Shown here: piece after piece, positions 58,191-64,000 of the stretch
Layout: each line of letters opens with the position of its first letter
Numbering within the stretch: position 1 is the stretch's first letter
Source of the DNA: Narthecium ossifragum
Taxonomy: Eukaryota > Streptophyta > Magnoliopsida > Dioscoreales > Nartheciaceae
Direction of reading: 5' to 3'
NCBI GenBank assembly: GCA_963920575.1
Contig: OY986972.1
Span: 14,272,010 to 14,336,009, forward strand
Length of the DNA stretch: 64,000 bases
Translations under genes and position numbers: made by a program
Notes under the pieces: model-generated
Database searches by the model: none
What the model was told of the DNA's origin: nothing
Seen by the model: only the letters and a program-made list of their open reading frames with translations

Positions 58191-59000
58191 TCATTTTAAC
58201 CTTTGGCCATTCACTTTAAAGGTGGAATCAGAGTTAGGATGGCGGAGTTCAACAGCCCCATGGGGGAAAACTTGAGTGATTTCAAATGGGCCTGTCCATC
58301 TAGATTTCAGTTTTCCTGGAAAGAACCGGAATCTAGCGTTAAATAACCACACCCTATCTCCCACATTAAAAGTTCTCTGATTAACGAACCTATCATGATA
58401 CGCTTTAGTTCGATCCTTATAGATAAGAGCAGTATCATAAGCTTCATCACGTATTTCCTCCAACTCATTGAAAGGCAACATTTTCAACTCTAAAGATAAA
58501 TGTGGAACTAAAGAAGGTAGAGCTGGAATTGAGGACATAGGGGGTAAAGGCTCAAAGAGAGGTTCTGTTCATGATATGCCGCAAACATCAGTAATTAAAT
58601 CGGGATTATTAACCTCATGTAAAACCTCTTCATTTTCAAACTTGGAAACCGATGACAAATCATTCAAGGCATTATTCTCATCATTATCACCCAGAAAAAC
58701 AACATCCGTACTCAGAACATCCTCATGCAAATCTGAAAAATATTATTCAAAAACATCATCCTCAACCACAATAGATATATCACGACTATCCTCCAAACTC
58801 CCACATGGATTGTCATCATTCAGCAACAATGCAGGCATTACATCATCAACACAATTATTCACTTCATCATCATTAACCAACGCATTAACCATAAAACAAT
58901 CATCCTCATATGCATGATTCTTTGCAGCATGAAATATATTCAAACGCAATTCCATATTCCCAAATGTGACCGTCATGAAACCATCTCTACAATTATACAA
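58191..59000 (-). pseudogene. pol: Acidic linker fused to integrase C-terminus
   Basis: The frame 58538-58191 holds the Athila integrase tail: ELEEIRDEAYDTALIYKDRT, FNVGDRVWLFNARFRFFPGK, LKSRWTGPFEITQVFPHGAV. Immediately upstream, a short LELK segment typical of the protease-RT linker joins MLPFNELEE at about 58480, so RT, RNase H and the integrase core were removed there without changing the frame. The acidic linker 59000-58560 is rich in Asp/Asn and has stops near 58741 and 58575. Confidence 0.75.
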
Positions 59001-59299
59001 GCATTGGCCGTAGCTAAGAAGGGTCGGCCAAGGATTATAGGGACCGATTTTTTTGTTTGCACTCCGGGTTCCATGTCTAACACTACAAAGTCAACCGGAA
59101 ATACGCACTGATCAACCTTAACCAAAACATCTTCAAGGATTCCTCTTGGGGTCTTAATTGATCGATCAGCTAATTGTAGAGTCATGGCCGTAGGTTTTAA
59201 TTCCCCTATACCAAACTTAGAATATGAGTAGGGCATGAGGTTGACACTTGCACCCAAATCTAGTAGTGCTCCATCAATCGTGTGATTTCCAAAAATGCA
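58973..59299 (-). pseudogene. pol: Athila-type aspartic protease
   Basis: DLGASVNLMPYS (about 59230-59270) is the Athila/Tat form of the active site, with DLGA rather than DSGA. It is followed by LKPTAMTLQLADRS, GILEDVLVKVD and VPIILGRPFLATA, the second active-site loop. In the same frame as gag, separated by an in-frame TAA at about 59300. It processes the Gag-Pol precursor. Confidence 0.83.
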
Positions 59300-61486
59300 T
59301 TAGATTGTGGGGGTTTTCGGATCTTTAAGCTTAGGAGAGAGATCACATCGAAAGATTGAGCTAACTTGCTCTGTCAGGAAAATCTTCTTAGACACATGCG
59401 ATCTAGATTGTCTTTTATGCGTGCAAAGGTCCTTGAGGAATTTGGCATAAGATAGAATTTGTTTGATAGCATCAAGCAAAGGAAGATTAATATGCACTTT
59501 CTTAAACACCTCCATCATCTCATCTAATTTTGAGTTTCTGAATGGAGTGGAGGTAGGATCTGCTAAAGCTTCAGGGAAAGGAACCTTAGGGGTATACGTC
59601 GTGGGATTTGGTTCTTTCTCCTGAGATGATGCCATGTTTGGTGATGCATGGATATTGTCAATGGAATCATGAGGATTTGAATGTGGAGTATCAGAGGATG
59701 AACTGGGTTCCTTTGATGCATGTGAATTATTGTCTAATGATGTTTGAAAATGAGATGCATGTAAATCTTGATTATCTGGGGTTCCTTCAGGTTGTTCAAT
59801 GTTGACAAAAGTTTTACCGCTACGAAGGGTTGTCACGGCTTGTACATGTTCATGAGATGAGTCGACATGATGTTGGCCCTTTGGATTAGGAACAGGTTGA
59901 CTAGGTAATTGCCCATCTTCTCTCCTAGACAATGCATTCGCCAACTGACCCATTTGAACTTCCATCTTAGCTAAAGATTGAGAATGAGAATGAAGTAAGT
60001 GGTTATTAGCTTCAAAAGAGTCCAAGACCTTCAAAAGTCGATCATCAATACCCGGACCTTGACTCGATTGTTGTGGATGAAGAGAAGATTGATTCTGAGG
60101 TCCTTGACTCTGGGGAGGTACATACGATTGATGCCCCCAAGGTTGAGATGATTGATTTTGGAAAGGCCGATAAGGAGGTCGAAATGACGAAGTTTGGCCT
60201 TGAGAGTTTGTAGGATATGACGGTTGAAACTTTGGAGGATAACTTGGAGTTTGAGCACCTATGGATGGCCTTGGATTGAAGGAAGTTGGTTGTTGGCTAG
60301 GTGTTCTCCAAGAAAAATATGGGTGGTCTCTCAAACCCGGATTGTATGTATTGGAATAAGGATTGTAAGCTGGTTTAGATTGACCATAAACCGCATTTAT
60401 ATGTTCCTGTACTAATTCCGAGTAATGACATGTTAAATGGCAATCAATAACATCATGACCAGGAGTAGAACACAAGAAGCAGAGCTCCCCGGAGGGTGGA
60501 AGGATAGGAGGAATAGAAGGATCAACCTGATTTGTCATTTGGGTAAGAACTTGATCGAGTTTCCTACTTAATGCATCAACTTATTGAGCAAGATGGGTTG
60601 ACTCATTCACTTCAAGGATTCCTCTAGGATTGGATTGGGTGGAAGGCCCGCGATTATTCCTTGAGGACGTGGCGTGATGTTGAGAGTTTTCAGCAAGTCT
60701 CTCAAAGAGCCTCCAAGAGTCGTCAAGAGGGTTGGTAATGAAAACTCCCCCACATGCAGCATCGTTAGTCAACTGATGTTTTTCCTTAAGACCTTTATAA
60801 AAATGCTCTACAACGGCCCATTGAGGAAATTGATGATGGGGACATTTTCTAAGGAGTTCCCTATAACGATCCCAAGCCTCATGAAATGCTTCATCGTCAG
60901 CTTGTCTAAAGGAAGAAATTTCATGGCGAAGGTCACTTGTCTTGGTAATCGGGAAGAATTTTTCAAGGAATTGAGCTTGTAATTGAGGCCAAGTAGTGAT
61001 CGATCGAGGTTCTAGAAAAGTAAGCCAATGTTTAGCTTTACCTTTTAGGGTAAAAGGGAATAATTTAAGTCTCCAAGCATCTTCGGTAAAATTATTGACC
61101 CTCACTGTAGAACTAATCAGAATAAACTCCTCGATATGATTGTAGGGGTCCTCATGAGATAATCCATGGAAGGTTGGTAAGGATTGTAAAAATTGTGGAT
61201 TAATCTCATAATGGGCTGCCCCAATTACCGGAGGTTGAATGCAGGAGTTAGAAGTGAAAGAAGTTGGAACATAAAAATCTTTCATGGCCCTACGACCCTG
61301 GTTCTCAAGTTGGTTAGGATTGTCATTAGGTCCAGGATGGTCCTCAGGGCTATCCATGCCTAAATGAGTAGGAGAAGAAACTGACAGTTTATGTGATGTA
61401 GAACAAGAAGCAAAAAATTCTTTCAACGTGAAAGAAAGATCTGGGTCCTTATCATCACTCATCCACACATCATAAAGATCATCCAA
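59300..61486 (-). pseudogene. gag: Athila-type gag with one internal stop
   Basis: Starts MDDLYDVWMSDDKDPDLS. The capsid-like retrotransposon gag domain is at about 61180-60760 (LPTFHGLSHEDPYNHIEEF, AWRLKLFPFTLKGKAKHWL, LEKFFPITKTSDLRHEI). An in-frame TAA at about 60582 separates it from the same-frame continuation 60538-59300. That part contains a coiled segment, the zinc knuckle CFLCSTPGHDVIDC (about 60440-60480) and a long Pro/Gln/Ser-rich tail. Total about 720 codons, usual for this lineage. In life it would form the particle and bind element RNA. Confidence 0.85.
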
Positions 61487-61718
61487 GGTTTAGAAATACA
61501 AACAGTGCAATCTCGATGACGTGTTGTTGGCGCTCGCTCCTTCGCCACTCGAAAGGATGCCGCTTTGTTCTTCACCTACTGATCGCAAAACGATATGGAA
61601 ATATTAATATTGAAACTATTTTTGGTCTTTTATATAATAATTAACTGATAAGCAAGAAACTATACTAAGTAAACAACTCAAAACACCATAAAAATCCCCG
61701 AAACCGGCGCCAAAATTT
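61487..61718 (-). other. Athila-like leader with tRNA-Asp type PBS
   Basis: Minus-strand TGGCGCCGGTTTCGGGGAT (about 61693-61711) lies a few bases from the right LTR. It resembles the usual TGGCGCCG-TTGCCGGGG complement of tRNA-Asp, with small differences. No other signal is seen in the leader. Confidence 0.7.
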
Positions 61719-63297
61719 TGATACGACTTGAAAAGTGTCGTGGCTTAACAAGTCTGACCAAAATTACAATATATTTCGGTGCTCTACTTTAACTACTAAG
61801 AACTAGTAGATAGTGGAGAGTCCAAGTCGAGTCCACAGGGATTTAGGTGATTGAGATCGAATGCCTAGTGAATTTCCTACTAATGAGTTGAGAAAAGATT
61901 GTTGGTTGAAATTAAACTAAACTTATACTAAAGGATTTATGAATATGAGAGAAAGGACCATAGGATCCTTAATCAGTAACTAAGGATCTACCAAGTCTTC
62001 CTAAGATTAGGGTATGCAAACACGATAAATGACTTTCTAATAATTGATAAGTGAATGGCTAGTTCTCCTTCTCACTCAACAAGTTCTGTTTATGATTCCT
62101 TGTTGGCAAGAACAATTATCTAATTATCAGTGACCGAATGATTAGTTACGTTCACTGCTAATCAACTCTCTTATTAGGATGAATTCATCGCAAATACTAA
62201 CATGGATATGGATCTAGGTGTAAGATCGAGATGACTTCGCATCTCGATAGCCAAACCTACAAAGGTAAGATGCATGAAGGATTAGGGATAGACCGTAGTG
62301 GGACTAGCAATACTATAGTAAGACTAGCACTATACAATCCCTAATCACGAAGAAGATTCCATCCGAGATATCATGGGACTAGCATGATCCTCTTATTTGG
62401 ATGAATCCAAGCCAAGCCCTAGCATACACAAGCTCTAGAATCAAGTGCAAACAAGAACGATTCATACATCCAGCACGAAATCAATACTAAGATATACGAA
62501 AATAGAATCAATCCATATAAGCCAAATAATCATGCATACAAACCCTAGATCTAAGAAATCCCTAGTAAAAACCCTAGTTACATCATAAGAATCCCATGGT
62601 TAGGATTTTAGTTACTCATCTTCAGGGGGTGATCCATCGGTGGAAGTTGATGATCTCCTCCCGCCATGGATCTCCTCCAAAGAATCGTCGAAGAAAAGTG
62701 TAGAAAAAGATAGAAAAACTCTCTTCAAAAACGTCTGGAAAAAGCCCCCCAAAAATCCCTAAACACTGACTACTTATAGCCCAGGAAACAACCTCCCACG
62801 GATTAGATCTGAGCCATCCAGTTTTAACTCTGGCCGAGTCGGATCGATCGCACTCTTGGAGTTGGATCGATCCGTCTTCTTAATTTGCTGGTAACACCCG
62901 AGCCGGATCGATCGTGCTTGTCGAGTCCGATCGATCGTTCACATGTTACTACGCTACGGCCCATGACGGATTGATCAAACTTGTGAGTCCGATCGATCCT
63001 TCCATTGTTGTTATGCTACGTCTAGTGCTGGATCGATCCATCTCTTGGAGTTCGATCGATCCGCGTGCTTGCTGCTTTTCCCCATGCTGGTTGAGTCGGG
63101 TCGATCGCTCCTGTTGAGTCCGATCGATCTAACTTGTCAAAATCGCCAAAATCTACTTGTTTTAGCTCCAAAGTTGATCTAACTCGTAGCATGACCTGTT
63201 ATACCTGAAATGGGATAAAAATAGCCAGTACATCATTGCTCGGGGCCCAACAAAGCCAAATTACAAGGGTGTTTCATGCACTTTTAAAGTCTTATCA
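61719..63297 (-). repeat. Right (5') LTR of the Athila-like element
   Basis: 1579 bp, TGATACGACTTG to GTCTTATCA. Hairpin array 62835-63128 with GGATCGATCC and CCGATCGATC units; minus-strand TATA-like GGCTATAAGTAG at about 62768-62779, about 60 bp downstream of the array in transcript sense. It keeps a roughly 130-bp array segment (about 62950-63085) missing in the left LTR. Confidence 0.87.
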
Positions 63298-64000
63298 CTC
63301 ATCCATGGATATGAACACTGGCAGCAAGGAGAAAAGGAAGAACAAGGGATGAAAATAGAGGCTCCGATCAAACCCAAGGAACCAGAGGAGGAAACCCATC
63401 GGCCAACCAAAAACCAAAGAAGAGAAGAAAGAAAGCTCATCGGACATCCATCGGAAAACCATCGCATTCAACGTTAAGGGAACCAGAGAATCATGCCTCA
63501 AGCCAACCCCATTCTAGTCTAGTAGAGCCTAATCGAAGGATTAGATCAGAAACCCTATCTATAGCGTCGGATTCGCCTTCTCCTTCCTCTTCTCCGGCCG
63601 TGCGTCGCCCCCGAGCTCGAGATCTCTGCTACTCGCACGTCGCCGCCGATCGTCGTTGAGAGAAACCCAGCCACCGCCGTCCTCTCTACCGGTCGCCGTT
63701 GCCTTGGGTCGCCATCGCCGCCAACATCGCCAAGTCCTCCTCTCCCCTCTCGTTCGTCGCCGCCTCTCTTTCTCTAATGATCAGGATAGAACCCTCACGA
63801 GAGAGAGAGAGAGAGAGAGAAGGGTTAAGAAGGTTTGGGTTTAGTCGAGCGGTGCTTAAGTCTCCTAATCGCTCGATCAGCCAGATTTAATCACGACCGC
63901 TCAAATCTTGATCCTTATGATCTAACTCAGATCCTCCGATCTGGGGTACTCCAATTAGTCTAATCAAGCACATACATCAATACAAGGCCGTGTGTGCGCA

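Larger units (their letters stand above)
49928..63297 (-). mobile_element. Non-autonomous Athila-like gypsy element with ORF3
   Basis: Bounded by CTCAT (49923-49927 and 63298-63302). LTRs 49928-51372 and 61719-63297. The PBS is of tRNA-Asp type on the minus strand. In transcript order it holds gag, protease, an acidic linker, the integrase C-terminus, a hairpin array, ORF3 and a long 3' region. RT, RNase H and the integrase core are absent. The PBS type, the protease DLGASVNLMP and the integrase tail suit Athila/Tat gypsy elements. A solo LTR of family B lies at 53184-55599. Confidence 0.83.
44932..64000 (-). mobile_element. Long diverged chromovirus-type LTR (family D), split by two insertions and open at the window end
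   Basis: Starts TGTCACACCCCGATCC at 44932. LTR sequence continues at 49837-49927 and 63298-64000 around a solo LTR and the Athila-like element. The last 100 bp (GTCTAATCAAGCACATAC... then a GTGTGTGCGCA end) resemble the U3 ends of families A and B, so the true end should be a few hundred bp beyond 64000. Without inserts that gives about 3.3 kb inside the window. Solo LTR or full element cannot be decided. Apart from the inserts, 44932-47425 has no genes; its block at about 45378-45425 matches the other families. (GA)n at about 63801-63820. Confidence 0.7.

Noticed and set aside
63540..63890. A host gene at the right edge (CT-rich, GC-rich ORFs near 63656-63890)
   Set aside because: The segment matches LTR U3 and leader layout of family D and joins LTR sequence across the Athila-like insertion; frames are short and repetitive.

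Overview
This is nuclear DNA from a flowering plant, and almost every base can be assigned to transposable elements. No host gene, tRNA or rRNA gene could be supported. The evidence for a plant is Ty1/copia and Ty3/gypsy LTR retrotransposons of plant lineages (Sirevirus-like copia, Tekay/Del-like chromovirus, Athila-like gypsy), initiator-tRNA-Met and tRNA-Asp type primer binding sites, a PIF/Harbinger remnant, a Mutator-type MITE, and plant-style TATA boxes with CT-rich leaders. The species cannot be told from the sequence.

Layout, left half (1-36686). An old minus-strand copia element (1-383 and 33517 to about 35938) is split by a complete plus-strand Sirevirus-like copia element (384-33516; LTRs 1147 and 1158 bp; target duplication CTAAT). 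That element carries gag, pol and a third ORF after pol. It was itself hit twice. One hit is a solo gypsy LTR (4246-6680, TSD TTTCC). The other is a full-length minus-strand chromovirus (8255-29371, TSD GGACA). The chromovirus interior is decayed and contains a palindromic composite (13919-25887) made of two 5' halves of a related chromovirus joined head to head: LTR-gag-pro-RT start, then the same in reverse. The left LTR of the palindrome holds one more solo LTR (14291-16858, TSD TAGGG). Nesting is therefore five deep.

Layout, right half (36687-64000). A second minus-strand chromovirus (LTR 36687-38952, pol 38953-44931) runs off the window. Its integrase is split by a solo LTR (39644-42064, TSD CCCGG). 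Its gag-protease region is split by a long diverged LTR that starts at 44932 and is still open at 64000. That LTR contains a solo LTR (47426-49836) and a complete non-autonomous Athila-like element (49928-63297, TSD CTCAT), which in turn holds a solo LTR (53184-55599, TSD TAAGG).

What stands out. Arrays of short TCGA-centred hairpins (stems such as ACGGTCGAT/ATCGACCGT or GGATCGATCC) sit in the LTRs of copia, chromovirus and Athila elements alike, and stretches of them are shared exactly between copia and gypsy LTRs. The copia and Athila-like elements also each carry such an array plus a TATA-like box and a CT-rich leader just before ORF3. The two ORF3 proteins look homologous although pol differs. 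This suggests a hairpin-array/promoter/ORF3 module that has moved between superfamilies. A conserved donor/acceptor pair inside the chromovirus LTRs suggests a leader intron. These ideas are inferences from reading the sequence; no alignment or search was run.
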